A stretch of DNA of 64,000 bases from a virus, in the IMG/VR virus record IMGVR_UViG_3300020401_000002, positions 1 through 64,000 of that record, one strand, 5' to 3'. The notes beneath the pieces were generated by a model, which was not told where the DNA came from, made no database searches, and was given only the letters and a program-made list of their open reading frames with translations. Shown here piece after piece: positions 1-6,383 of the stretch (position 1 is its first letter; each line of letters begins with the position of its first letter). Position numbers and translations under genes: made by a program.

Positions 1-224
1 CCTAGCTTACGTCTGATCTTAGCAAGTTTTGACTCTAATAGTGTCATTCTGCTTTTATCCTGTCTGATCTGCTCATAGAGTTCATCTCTCTCCGCTCTTA
101 GATCGTTGAGGTCTCTGCTCTTGATACTGTTCTCTTCTTTAAGATGATTGATATCTTTCTGCATAGATGATACCAGTTCTGCTAATTCTGTTTTTGTCAT
201 TGATGTTTTCATTTTGTTATTCAT
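1..224 (-). CDS. Coiled-coil protein, 3' end cut by the window edge
   Basis: The open frame starts at an ATG at 224 and runs leftward off the window without a stop, giving at least 74 residues. The product is rich in Glu, Lys, Arg, Asp and Leu in heptad-like spacing, for example KDINHLKEEN and LNDLRAERDELYEQIR, so it is most likely a parallel coiled coil. It follows the gene ending at 231 by six bases and is the third gene of the leftward early unit. A second ATG four codons in is an alternative start. I do not recognise a family. A structural or scaffold role for an early complex is only a guess. Confidence 0.6.
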   Translation of the reverse strand, partial: MNNKMKTSMTKTELAELVSSMQKDINHLKEENSIKSRDLNDLRAERDELYEQIRQDKSRMTLLESKLAKIRRKL

Positions 225-230
225 TTTAAG

Positions 231-632
231 TTATACAAAGTTAATTTCTAGTTTACGTTCTTCTATTAAGTAGGTGAGATAGTCTAATAATGTAGCATTG
301 TCATCACCTTCCCAGTCGTTCAGGCTAACCCAGTTAGTCCTCACGCTATATTCTCCTGTCCAAAATTCCAGGAGTCCTTGCTCTTCCAGGTCACACCAGT
401 TGTCAGAGTTCAATTCGATAGTTCTCTTACTTCTCATTACTTGTAGCTTGAGCCATCCCTGGGAATCCCATCCTTCAGAGTATACATACCATCTACCTTC
501 TTTGATCTCCTGGTCAACATTGTCCTGGATTTCCTTTTCGGCATTCAGACTGGCATCTCTCCAGTCACGCAGTTGCTTGTATGCCTTGATGTCGGCATCA
601 CTTAATTTGATTGTAAATTTTTGTTTTTCCAT
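231..632 (-). CDS. Hypothetical acidic protein, 133 aa
   Basis: This frame is complete from ATG at 632 to TAA at 231. The protein is hydrophilic, acidic and rich in Trp and Tyr in its middle and C-terminal parts (GRWYVYSEGWDSQGWLKL, LLEFWTGEY). The N-terminal third looks helical. No transmembrane segment, Cys cluster or catalytic motif is visible and I do not recognise the family. It lies one base after the stop of the 86-aa gene and six bases before the next coiled-coil gene, so the three are almost certainly co-transcribed. Small acidic early phage proteins are often host-takeover factors, but nothing in the sequence shows this here. Confidence 0.75.
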   Translation of the reverse strand: MEKQKFTIKLSDADIKAYKQLRDWRDASLNAEKEIQDNVDQEIKEGRWYVYSEGWDSQGWLKLQVMRSKRTIELNSDNWCDLEEQGLLEFWTGEYSVRTNWVSLNDWEGDDNATLLDYLTYLIEERKLEINFV

Positions 633-633
633 T

Positions 634-894
634 TTAATAAAGATTAGATTTTTCGATTAGTTTAATTTGATTCTTTGGCAGTTGATCTACAGCATCTAAG
701 TATTTGTCAAATGTAGATTCACACCTTCTGTTAGCTTTGTTGTAAGCCTTCTCATCTCCTTCTCCATCTGCGATGTTACGGAGTCTATCTGCATCATTGT
801 GCTTGATTAGCCAGTTGATAGCAGTCTTTACCAGTTTAGAGTTCTTAGGATTTATGACCTTAACTCCTTGGTATTCAGTTACTTGTGTTTTCAT
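634..894 (-). CDS. Hypothetical protein, 86 aa, first gene of the leftward early unit
   Basis: The frame is open back to an ATG at 960. I choose the ATG at 894 because a good promoter (TATATTTa at 922-929 with TTG 20 bases upstream) lies between the two, which would leave the longer version without an intact message. The protein begins MKTQVTEYQGVKVINP and is helical and charged afterwards. It has no membrane segment or known motif. I do not recognise it. It is followed after one base by the next gene, so translation is probably coupled. Confidence 0.65.
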   Translation of the reverse strand: MKTQVTEYQGVKVINPKNSKLVKTAINWLIKHNDADRLRNIADGEGDEKAYNKANRRCESTFDKYLDAVDQLPKNQIKLIEKSNLY

Positions 895-921
895 ATGTGA
901 TATATTTTTTGTTTGACTCTG

Positions 922-952
922 TAAATATAGGTAACTACTGGCAGAAAAACAA
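922..952 (-). promoter_or_regulatory. Leftward early promoter, Bacteroidota type
   Basis: On the minus strand a TTG (950-952) is followed after 20 bases by TATATTTA (922-929). This fits the Bacteroidota housekeeping promoter TTG-N19-21-TAnnTTTG with one mismatch in the last base. The first downstream ATG is at 894, giving a leader of roughly 20 bases. It is the only promoter in the window where I see both elements, which suits an early promoter read by the unmodified host polymerase. Confidence 0.5.
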
Positions 953-1320
953 TACTTCATTATATTAATTTACATGGTTGATCGGAAATACTGGACGTTA
1001 TCTCCCTGATCTTACTGGTGTTGACTATGTCTCCAGTATTGCACCACGGAATAAATAACATGAATGGGATAGGGGAGGTTAGTGAGCCATTTCTAATGTG
1101 TAAATCTTAGAATTATGTGAACGTATATTATAAGAAACTAGTTATTAGTTACTGTCCTGACCTAGTTATGGTATATAAAAAGCTAAAAAGTTTGACTGGA
1201 TTGTGTTTTTTTGTACTGGGGAGGGGGTTTTCAGATTCGTTTTCCCAGTGCAGATCGAGTTTTGTTTTAATATATAACCCATTAGTTCTGAATATCTGAT
1301 GTGGCGTAATTATTTGTCAA

Positions 1321-1381
1321 ATAACTGTATTATATAATAGTATATAGCTATATGATAAAAAAACATGCCACATAACTGTAT
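1321..1381. repeat. 10-bp direct repeat ATAACTGTAT, possible operator pair
   Basis: ATAACTGTAT occurs at 1321-1330 and again at 1372-1381, 51 bases apart, just upstream of the rightward promoter at 1385. The second copy ends three bases before the -7 element. A pair of identical sites on the same face of DNA (about five helical turns) beside a promoter is typical of a regulator binding site. In AT-rich DNA a chance 10-mer is possible. Confidence 0.3.
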
Positions 1382-1384
1382 CTA

Positions 1385-1392
1385 TATATTTG
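1385..1392 (+). promoter_or_regulatory. Promoter -7 element of the CDGSH/GroEL unit
   Basis: TATATTTG matches the Bacteroidota -7 consensus TAnnTTTG exactly and lies 13 bases before the ATG at 1406. No TTG is seen at the usual -33 distance. It is the only plus-strand copy in the set that lacks the preceding TTnG extension. Confidence 0.5.
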
Positions 1393-1405
1393 GTATTTTT
1401 GCTGT

Positions 1406-1570
1406 ATGGATATACAAAGTATCTTAGCTTTTATAGTTGCATATGAGATAATCAGGTACTCTGTGTTTTCATTTATAAAAAGCGATAATATGAGAAGTAG
1501 TAAACCGTGTGAATGTGGTAACACAAATAACCCCCAGGGGTTGTGTGATGGATCCCACGCAAGAAGCTAA
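1406..1570 (+). CDS. CDGSH-type iron-sulfur mini-protein with N-terminal membrane segment, 54 aa
   Basis: The frame runs from ATG at 1406 to TAA at 1570. Residues 1-26 are hydrophobic (ILAFIVAYEIIRYSVFSFI), consistent with one membrane helix. Residues 34-51 contain C-E-C-G-N-T-N-N-P-Q-G-L-C-D-G-S-H. CDGSH proteins bind a [2Fe-2S] cluster through three Cys and one His in C-x-C-x2-(S/T)-x3-P-x-C-D-G-(S/A/T)-H. All four ligands are present, with one extra residue between the second and third Cys. Membrane anchor plus CDGSH is the layout of mitoNEET. An internal ATG at 1490 would give a 26-residue soluble form. It is the first gene after the promoter at 1385 and sits three bases before the next gene. 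Cluster binding is inferred, not shown. Confidence 0.65.
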   Translation: MDIQSILAFIVAYEIIRYSVFSFIKSDNMRSSKPCECGNTNNPQGLCDGSHARS

Positions 1571-1573
1571 ATA

Positions 1574-1819
1574 ATGGCAGATAGATTTGTAAAGAACAAT
1601 CTTTCATTTATTCTATCAATCGTTGTAGCTGTATTTACAGCAGGAGGAATTTTTGCTGAGTTTACAGCTCTGAAAGATGAGATACATTTAGTACATGAAA
1701 GGTTAGACGAGAAGATAGTTGTTATTACAAAACTGGAGGATCGACTCCTGGTGATAGAAAAACAATTAGAGTACGAAAGAGGATTATTAGAAGCAATGAA
1801 ATATGGCAAAAAAAAGTAG
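1574..1819 (+). CDS. Single-span membrane protein with coiled coil, 81 aa
   Basis: Residues 9-30 (LSFILSIVVAVFTAGGIFAEF) form one clear transmembrane helix. The rest is a Glu/Lys/Leu-rich coiled coil ending in a Lys-rich tail. This topology is shared by i-spanins, some holins and small phage envelope proteins, so a role at the inner membrane is likely but the exact function is open. Its start lies three bases after the CDGSH gene, and its 3' end overlaps the next gene by 17 bases, so it is within the rightward operon. Confidence 0.7.
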   Translation: MADRFVKNNLSFILSIVVAVFTAGGIFAEFTALKDEIHLVHERLDEKIVVITKLEDRLLVIEKQLEYERGLLEAMKYGKKK

Positions 1820-2093
1820 TATGCCCTGCAACAAACCTAGACGTAGTTCTAGGGCAGGTAAAAAGAAAATGGTAAAAGCCTGTCAAGGCGGTAAAGAAAA
1901 ACTTATACACTTTGGTGCTACAGGATATGGACATAACTATTCTGATGCTGCTAGAAAGTCTTTTAAAGCTCGTCACAAATGTTCTTCCGCTACAAATAAA
2001 CTAACTGCTAGATATTGGGCATGTAAGACCTTATGGTCAGGAAAAGGAGGTTCTAAGAAGAGTTCGCCTAAAAGCAAACAAGGGAAATACTAA
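1803..2093 (+). CDS. Small basic Cys-containing phage protein, 96 aa
   Basis: The protein is strongly basic, with Lys/Arg-rich ends and a central block RKSFKARHKC followed by NKLTARYWACKTLW. I recall this ARHKC/TARYWxCKT block from unannotated proteins of other aquatic phages, but I know of no assigned function. Four Cys residues (C9, C27 and the two in the block) plus His could bind a metal. Nucleic-acid binding is a reasonable inference from charge. The stop codon TAA overlaps the next ATG (TAATG). Confidence 0.75.
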   Translation: MAKKSSMPCNKPRRSSRAGKKKMVKACQGGKEKLIHFGATGYGHNYSDAARKSFKARHKCSSATNKLTARYWACKTLWSGKGGSKKSSPKSKQGKY

Positions 2094-2257
2094 TGACATT
2101 TAAATTTATAATCCAACCCCCATACTCTTTAATGATAGGTGGAGAAGCAATGATAAATCCAAAAACTAGGATAGTAGATGGTTTTTGTGTACATTTGTTA
2201 TTGATCTCCCTTGATATTTCATGGGCGGATGACAACGACTTTTATAATCTAACTTAA
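2093..2257 (+). CDS. Hypothetical protein, 54 aa
   Basis: An ATG overlapping the previous stop (TAATG) opens a 54-codon frame ending at TAA 2257, nine bases before GroEL. It fills the gap between the two genes, which together with the stop-start overlap argues that it is real. The product starts MTFKFIIQPPYSLMIGGEAM and has a hydrophobic run VHLLLISLDI near the C terminus followed by an acidic tail. I do not recognise a family. Confidence 0.5.
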   Translation: MTFKFIIQPPYSLMIGGEAMINPKTRIVDGFCVHLLLISLDISWADDNDFYNLT

Positions 2258-2266
2258 TTAAATATT

Positions 2267-3886
2267 ATGCCTATAGAAAAATTCGTGGACTTCGGTGACG
2301 AAGCCAAACAATTCCTACGTCAAGGAATCAACACTTTAGCAAATGCAGTCAAGACGACACTAGGAGCTGCAGGTACAACAGTAATTATTGAAGATGAATT
2401 TGGTAAACCTCACGTTACAAAGGATGGTGTTACTGTTGCAAAATCGATAAATCTATCCCACCCAGTAGAACATATGGGTGCATCAATAATAAGAGATGCA
2501 TCTGTAAAGACTGGTGAAGTTGCAGGAGATGGTACAACTACTTCTGTAGTCCTGGCTCAGGATATAATCAAACACGCTACCGATAAGATGATGACAGAAA
2601 AACATCTAAATCCTGCGGTTTTGAGAGAACAGCTTACTGTATTAGGAGATGATATTATCAGCTATTTACAGGAGAATACATCTAAAGTAACTAAAAAACA
2701 GTTACAACATGTGGCTACTATTTCAGCTAACAACGATGAATTAGTTGGTAAAGTAGTTGCAGATGCTTTCAATAAAGTAGGAACGGATGGTGCGGTCAGT
2801 ATAGAAAACTCATCTAGCTATCAAACGTATGTTAAAATAGTAGATGGTACTAGAATTAAAAAAGGATATGTAAGTCCTTATCTTATTACAGATCGTGAAA
2901 AATCTACTTCAGTACTAGATAACCCTCTAATATTACTTGCCGACAAAGAAGTAAAGAAGTGGGCAGACATTCAGTTTTATCTAAAAGCATCAATAGAACA
3001 AAAGAAACCTTTATTTATAGTAGCCGATATAGATCAGAATGTAATGGCTAACATAAACAACAATAAGCTACGAGGTGCACTTGACATCTGTGTGGTGGCT
3101 CCTGAGGGAGTGGGCTCTAATCGCCTGGAGTTATTAGATGACTTAGCTGTGATGACAGGTGCTACCGTAGTTTCTGATGATACAGGTGTTGATTGGACTA
3201 ATGTAGGTGTAGGTAATTTAGGTACAGCAAAAAAAATAATTACCTCCGCAACACAATCAATACTTACTTTAGACACCTCAACAGAAAAAGAAATTAAGAA
3301 ACAAGTATCTGTAGTCAAAAAGATATTGTCCGCTAAAGAGGATGTACCAAACGAGTGGCATCACAAAGACAGATTATCTAGACTTGCAGGTGGAGTTGCT
3401 ACTATATTTGTAGGAGCTCATACTGAAGTAGAACTAAAAGAAAGAAAAGATCGTGTGGATGATGCGGTTTGTGCTACCAGAGCTGCACTAGAAGAAGGTA
3501 TACTTCCAGGAGGAGGTGCTGCATTATATCATGCAAGTATTATGTTATTTAAAAAATTCATGGAACCTTCGGCAGATGAAAGAGGAGCAGCAGCATTTAT
3601 ATTGTACAATTCTCTTACTTCTCCTATAGCAACCATTATGTCTAACTCTGGTAAACTAGGAACAGATATTGATAACACGTTAAGAGATCTGGCTGATAAA
3701 CCATTTGATCATGGTTACGATGTTTTAACAAAAGCACAAGTATCTATGTATGATCAAGGAATTATAGATCCAGCTAAAGTTACTATAACAGCATTTAAAA
3801 ATGCATTGTCTGTTTCGCAAATTGTATTACAGACAAATTGTATTGTAACTAACAAAAGAGATTTACCAAAAGAAAATGTAGAATGA
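2267..3886 (+). CDS. groEL: Group I chaperonin GroEL
   Basis: The product is a full-length 60-kDa chaperonin subunit (539 residues; usual length about 540-550). It would form the ring that folds proteins with ATP and GroES in the cytoplasm. The ATP-site signatures are intact: TKDGVTVAK near residues 51-59, AGDGTTT near 86-92, and the RVDDA...EEGILPGGG block near 395-415. The C terminus (KRDLPKENVE) lacks the GGM repeats of bacterial GroEL. It is directly followed by GroES with an ATGA overlap, so the phage carries a complete chaperonin pair. Phage-encoded GroEL is uncommon compared with phage GroES. A likely purpose is folding of the large phage structural proteins, but that is inference. Horizontal origin from a host is plausible. 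Confidence 0.97.
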   Translation: MPIEKFVDFGDEAKQFLRQGINTLANAVKTTLGAAGTTVIIEDEFGKPHVTKDGVTVAKSINLSHPVEHMGASIIRDASVKTGEVAGDGTTTSVVLAQDIIKHATDKMMTEKHLNPAVLREQLTVLGDDIISYLQENTSKVTKKQLQHVATISANNDELVGKVVADAFNKVGTDGAVSIENSSSYQTYVKIVDGTRIKKGYVSPYLITDREKSTSVLDNPLILLADKEVKKWADIQFYLKASIEQKKPLFIVADIDQNVMANINNNKLRGALDICVVAPEGVGSNRLELLDDLAVMTGATVVSDDTGVDWTNVGVGNLGTAKKIITSATQSILTLDTSTEKEIKKQVSVVKKILSAKEDVPNEWHHKDRLSRLAGGVATIFVGAHTEVELKERKDRVDDAVCATRAALEEGILPGGGAALYHASIMLFKKFMEPSADERGAAAFILYNSLTSPIATIMSNSGKLGTDIDNTLRDLADKPFDHGYDVLTKAQVSMYDQGIIDPAKVTITAFKNALSVSQIVLQTNCIVTNKRDLPKENVE

Positions 3887-4143
3887 AGGCATTAGGTAAT
3901 TGGGTTGTACTAAAAAGAAAAGACGAAGAGGTAACTGATAAATTAGGTTTAGTTGTATCAGACATCACAGATAAAGGAGTGAGACATAAACTGGCAGAGG
4001 TAATCAGCGTAGGCAAAGAAGTCGAAGATTTAGTCGTTGGAGATCAGGTGTATTATGATTTCGCTGCTGGTTCTCAACTCCGTGTATCTGGTGAAGATAT
4101 ATTTACTGTTATAAGCGAGAAACATATAGTTATAAAACTCTAG
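3883..4143 (+). CDS. groES: Co-chaperonin GroES
   Basis: This 86-residue protein has the GroES beta-barrel pattern: WVVLKRKDEE at the N terminus, a mobile-loop region near VTDKLGLVVSDITDKG, AEVISVG, then VGDQVYYDFAAGS and a C-terminal GEDIFTVISEKHIVIKL. It is slightly shorter than the usual 95-100 residues. It would cap the GroEL ring encoded immediately upstream, with which it shares an ATGA overlap. Its own TAG overlaps the GTG start of the next gene. The pair is the only clear metabolic/chaperone module in the early region. Confidence 0.95.
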   Translation: MKALGNWVVLKRKDEEVTDKLGLVVSDITDKGVRHKLAEVISVGKEVEDLVVGDQVYYDFAAGSQLRVSGEDIFTVISEKHIVIKL

Positions 4144-4880
4144 TGGTATTATTTGATCTTGATGATAGATATCTACTCGAAACACCACATGATTTCCAGA
4201 ATCATGACTTTGTCTTTTATGATGAAGCAGTTGAACATTATTCTCTAAAAAACATAACAAAAAAAGTAGGTTCTTTTGAAGAGCTTACATATTATGCAGA
4301 GGTTTTTTTATATCTGAATCCTGATATAGAGTACCCTATATATGTAGGATACTTTCAATGGTTAGGATCTAGAGATAGTGGTTGTTGTGTTAGAACATAT
4401 ACAAAGACTAGAATAGATCATTATCTACGTCAGATATACTTCACCAGGAAAAAACCATACTGTAGAAGGATGAGAAAAATAATATTCAATCCTGAAAAAA
4501 TTATTTCCCCTGAACAAAAAATGTCTATATCTGCACAGCTTTTAAAAAGAGGATGTGTTTATAATGAGCAAGATGTTGTCTATGCTGTAGATACTTTGTA
4601 CAGACATTTAGATATAGCTACTGCAAAATCTATAGCACAAAATATGTATTGTAGTACCTCAACTGTAAATAGATTGATAAATAGTAAGATTAGAAAGACA
4701 ATGAGTAAAAACAATGAAGAGGTAAGAGAACAATTAAAACTAAGAGTTTTGTTAGATACAATTGATCTTCTTACCAGTAGCGGTGATTCAGTCAAAATTA
4801 GAGCACTAAAAGAAATGACATCTATAAGAGATTATAAGCTAATTAAGAAAGCTATGACTCTGTACTTGCGTGATAAGTAG
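4143..4880 (+). CDS. Helix-turn-helix DNA-binding protein, 245 aa
   Basis: It starts with GTG overlapping the GroES stop (TAGTG). The C-terminal half is helical. It includes DIATAKSIAQNMYCSTSTVN, which has the spacing of a helix-turn-helix, followed by basic residues (SKIRKTMSK). The last 60 residues contain LDTIDLLTSSGD and end in a Lys-rich helix. The N-terminal half holds several Cys (GCCVRTYTK, KPYCRRM). A transcription factor or a small-terminase-like DNA binder are both possible. The gene tail overlaps the convergent minus-strand gene by 29 bases. Confidence 0.65.
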   Translation: MVLFDLDDRYLLETPHDFQNHDFVFYDEAVEHYSLKNITKKVGSFEELTYYAEVFLYLNPDIEYPIYVGYFQWLGSRDSGCCVRTYTKTRIDHYLRQIYFTRKKPYCRRMRKIIFNPEKIISPEQKMSISAQLLKRGCVYNEQDVVYAVDTLYRHLDIATAKSIAQNMYCSTSTVNRLINSKIRKTMSKNNEEVREQLKLRVLLDTIDLLTSSGDSVKIRALKEMTSIRDYKLIKKAMTLYLRDK

Positions 4881-5346
4881 CATTCATCTTTTTAATTAGT
4901 TTTTTGTATGCTTTATCTATTTGTGTAGTTTCTTTAAATATTTCATTTCTGTATGGGTTCTCAGATATCTCTTCTTCACCATTTAATTTTTTGTAGGTGT
5001 GATTACAAATAAGCTTTGCTCTTTGAGATAGTTCTAACAAATCTCTGTTTCCTGGTCCAGAAGATCCTTTCCTCCACATCTTAAATAAACCTTTGTCTAA
5101 AAACATTTTAGTTGTATTGTTACCCCAACTACATATCCTCGCATATTCATTTACATCCTTTCTATCGAATATACCCATATCGTATAAATACAATAGTATT
5201 TCTAATTCTTTTATATTGATGTCATATTTTTTCTGTATGTAGTATCTTACTATCCTCCAGTTTTTTAAGTAGTTGTTTTCTTTCTCTCTGTGTGTGTATG
5301 TTTTTGATTTTGCTGGAACTCTACGGACATAATATGCTTTCCTCAT
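4852..5346 (-). CDS. Winged-helix-like transcriptional regulator, 164 aa
   Basis: The frame is open to an ATG at 5421, but I take the ATG at 5346 because a perfect TATATTTG promoter element lies on this strand at 5362-5369. The protein begins MRKAYYVRRVPAKSK and its middle (DINIKELEILLYLYDMGIFD, then a Trp-containing turn and LDKGLFKMWRKG) reads like a MarR-type winged helix: a helix pair, recognition helix and wing. It is the only gene on the minus strand between two plus-strand blocks and faces the late genes, as expected for a switch. A 7-bp palindrome surrounds its own -7 element, suggesting autoregulation. The fold call is by eye. Confidence 0.6.
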   Translation of the reverse strand: MRKAYYVRRVPAKSKTYTHREKENNYLKNWRIVRYYIQKKYDINIKELEILLYLYDMGIFDRKDVNEYARICSWGNNTTKMFLDKGLFKMWRKGSSGPGNRDLLELSQRAKLICNHTYKKLNGEEEISENPYRNEIFKETTQIDKAYKKLIKKMNATYHASTES

Positions 5347-5349
5347 ACG

Positions 5350-5377
5350 TTGTGTTTTGCACAAATATACAACACAA
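5350..5377. promoter_or_regulatory. Palindromic operator candidate and leftward promoter of the regulator
   Basis: TTGTGTT at 5350-5356 and AACACAA at 5371-5377 form a perfect 7-bp inverted repeat with a 14-base spacer. The spacer contains CAAATATA (5362-5369), which is TATATTTG on the minus strand and the likely -7 element of the regulator gene at 5346. A repressor bound here would block its own promoter. The 10-mer TTTGCACAAA at 5356-5365 recurs exactly at 8764-8773, over the -7 element of the first large tail gene. Confidence 0.5.
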
Positions 5378-5381
5378 ATAA

Positions 5382-5393
5382 TTAGTATCTTTG
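5382..5393 (+). promoter_or_regulatory. Promoter element TTAGTATCTTTG of the small-protein/lysis unit
   Basis: The extended motif TTnGTAnnTTTG is complete. It lies 16 bases before the ATG at 5410. It stands back to back with the regulator promoter at 5362-5369, with 16 bases between the two -7 elements, so both are within reach of the palindrome at 5350-5377. Confidence 0.55.
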
Positions 5394-5409
5394 TTCTAAA
5401 TATTTTAGA

Positions 5410-5574
5410 ATGGCACATCAAGGACTAGGGGACACTGTATCTAGCTTAACTGAGATTATGGGTATTAAAAAACTCGTAAATACTATTAGCGAAAAAACAG
5501 GTAGACCGTGTGGATGTGAAGGGAGAAGGAAAAAGCTAAATGAGCTCTTTCCATATCAACAATATAAAAAGTAA
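5410..5574 (+). CDS. Small phage protein with CGC motif, 54 aa
   Basis: The frame runs from ATG 5410 to TAA 5574 and encodes MAHQGLGDTVSSLTEIMGIK, then a helix, then RPCGCEGRRKKLNELFPY. I recall similar GLGDTI...CGCxxRRxxLNxxFPY proteins in many phage genomes, always without a known function. The two Cys spaced CxC in a basic setting might bind a metal. It is the first gene after the promoter at 5382-5393. Confidence 0.7.
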   Translation: MAHQGLGDTVSSLTEIMGIKKLVNTISEKTGRPCGCEGRRKKLNELFPYQQYKK

Positions 5575-5578
5575 TATT

Positions 5579-5656
5579 ATGGGACACTATGGTAAAAAAA
5601 TGACTAAAACGTCTTACTCAAAAAAGAAAAAGAAAAAAACAAAAACTAAGAAGTAA
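5579..5656 (+). CDS. Lys-rich micro-protein, 25 aa
   Basis: The 25-codon frame encodes MGHYGKKMTKTSYSKK followed by an almost pure Lys/Thr tail. Its stop overlaps the next ATG (TAATG). Position, tight spacing and overlap support translation. Its charge suggests nucleic-acid binding or packaging with the DNA. Confidence 0.5.
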   Translation: MGHYGKKMTKTSYSKKKKKKTKTKK

Positions 5657-5793
5657 TGGCAACAAGAAAAAAGAAAATGAAAAACACTTGTTGGAAAGGA
5701 TACGAACCTATCGGAATGAAAACGAAGAATGGTCGTAAAGTTCCAAACTGTGTTCCTATTAAAGGAAATAAAAGAAGAGGATCAAGATCATGA
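5656..5793 (+). CDS. Small basic phage protein with CWKGYEPIGMK motif, 45 aa
   Basis: The product has a basic N terminus and the block CWKGYEPIGMKTKNGRKVPN followed by CVPI. I recall this block as a recurrent unannotated protein of aquatic phages. Two Cys frame the block. It overlaps its neighbours by TAATG on the left and ATGA on the right, so it belongs to a string of translationally coupled small genes. Confidence 0.7.
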   Translation: MATRKKKMKNTCWKGYEPIGMKTKNGRKVPNCVPIKGNKRRGSRS

Positions 5794-5900
5794 AAAAATT
5801 ATCTAAAAAACAAAAGATGATAGCTAATGCAGCAAAGCCTTTCAATAAAATTACTGGTGCTGATTTTAAAGCACTAAAGAAAAAACGTAAAAGAGGATGA
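5790..5900 (+). CDS. Small basic phage protein, 36 aa
   Basis: MKKLSKKQKMIANAAKPFNK then ITGADFKALKKKRKRG: a basic peptide with a central KPFNKITGADF segment that I recall from unannotated proteins of other phages. It overlaps the genes on both sides by ATGA. No function can be assigned. Confidence 0.65.
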   Translation: MKKLSKKQKMIANAAKPFNKITGADFKALKKKRKRG

Positions 5901-6229
5901 AAGAGTTTTGGTTAGTATTGTTAGCAGCCATAGTTTTTGCTATTGTGGTTTTTATAGTTGCAATGGGATTAAACAAGTTAGGCTGGATTAAATCCAATAA
6001 ATTAAAAGACGAAGATAAAGATTGGATACCTGATAGTGTAGAAACCACTATTGCGGAACTCAGACAAGATTTAAAAGAAACAAAGGAGCGTTTACAACAG
6101 GAGCTGAGTGATGTTGGTGATGCTATCAAAGAAGTAGGTAACCAAATAAGTGATGTCCCACAAGCTTTCTCTGGCAAAAAAAGACCAGGAAGAAAAAAGA
6201 AAGGCAACAATGGAAATAGTGGATCTTAA
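5897..6229 (+). CDS. Membrane protein with acidic loop, coiled coil and basic tail, 110 aa
   Basis: Residues 4-26 (FWLVLLAAIVFAIVVFIVAMG) are a transmembrane helix. An acidic stretch DEDKDWIPDSVE follows, resembling a calcium-loop (thrombospondin type 3-like) motif, then a coiled coil (residues about 50-90) and a Lys/Arg/Gly-rich tail. The layout suits a holin accessory or spanin-like protein next to the lysis genes. It overlaps the preceding gene by ATGA and the next true start (6210) by 20 bases. Confidence 0.7.
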   Translation: MKEFWLVLLAAIVFAIVVFIVAMGLNKLGWIKSNKLKDEDKDWIPDSVETTIAELRQDLKETKERLQQELSDVGDAIKEVGNQISDVPQAFSGKKRPGRKKKGNNGNSGS

Positions 6230-6383
6230 AGTTTGGGGTATAAATACCTTTGCATTAACAGTCACTCTCCTAGATGTGGATATGGCTATAAGTGCAATGG
6301 CTGCCCTGACTGCTTTAGGTTATACAATACATAAATGGATTCTATTATATAAATCAAATCAAAAGAAAAAGAATGGATCATGA
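6210..6383 (+). CDS. Small two-span membrane protein, 57 aa
   Basis: The open frame reaches back to 6150, but the ATG at 6210 (MEIVDLKVWGINTFALTVTL) gives a compact protein of two hydrophobic helices with a short basic C terminus, and avoids a long overlap with the gene before. Small proteins of this form lie next to lysis genes in many phages, and a holin or antiholin role is possible. It overlaps the following gene by 11 bases. Confidence 0.65.
   Translation: MEIVDLKVWGINTFALTVTLLDVDMAISAMAALTALGYTIHKWILLYKSNQKKKNGS

Larger units (their letters stand above)
961..1405. other. Divergent intergenic control region, no confident gene
   Basis: About 445 bases separate the leftward and rightward units. 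It holds a perfect 9-bp inverted repeat, AATACTGGA at 987-995 and TCCAGTATT at 1032-1040, with a 36-base loop. It also holds a 10-bp direct repeat ATAACTGTAT at 1321-1330 and 1372-1381, and a 7-bp inverted pair ATGTGGC (1299-1305) and GCCACAT (1367-1373). A hairpin-like ACTGGGGA/TTCCCAGT pair lies at 1215-1249. Short frames exist, for example 33 codons on the minus strand at 960-1061 and 60 codons on the plus strand at 1117-1299, but neither has support. The region looks regulatory, possibly with an origin or a small RNA, but this cannot be decided from sequence alone. Confidence 0.5.

Noticed and set aside
960-1061. 33-codon minus-strand frame ending in TAATG with the longer form of the 86-aa gene
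   Set aside because: The promoter at 922-952 lies downstream of it, it overlaps the inverted repeat, and the longer start at 960 is itself unlikely.
1215-1249. ACTGGGGA/TTCCCAGT hairpin as a terminator
   Set aside because: The T run is before it, not after it, on the plus strand, and no As precede it to serve the minus strand. No gene ends nearby.
1117-1299. 60-codon plus-strand frame in the control region
   Set aside because: No promoter or start context fits, it crosses a G-run and a T-run, and the product is a mix of Phe, Leu, Ser and Cys as expected from random AT-rich DNA.
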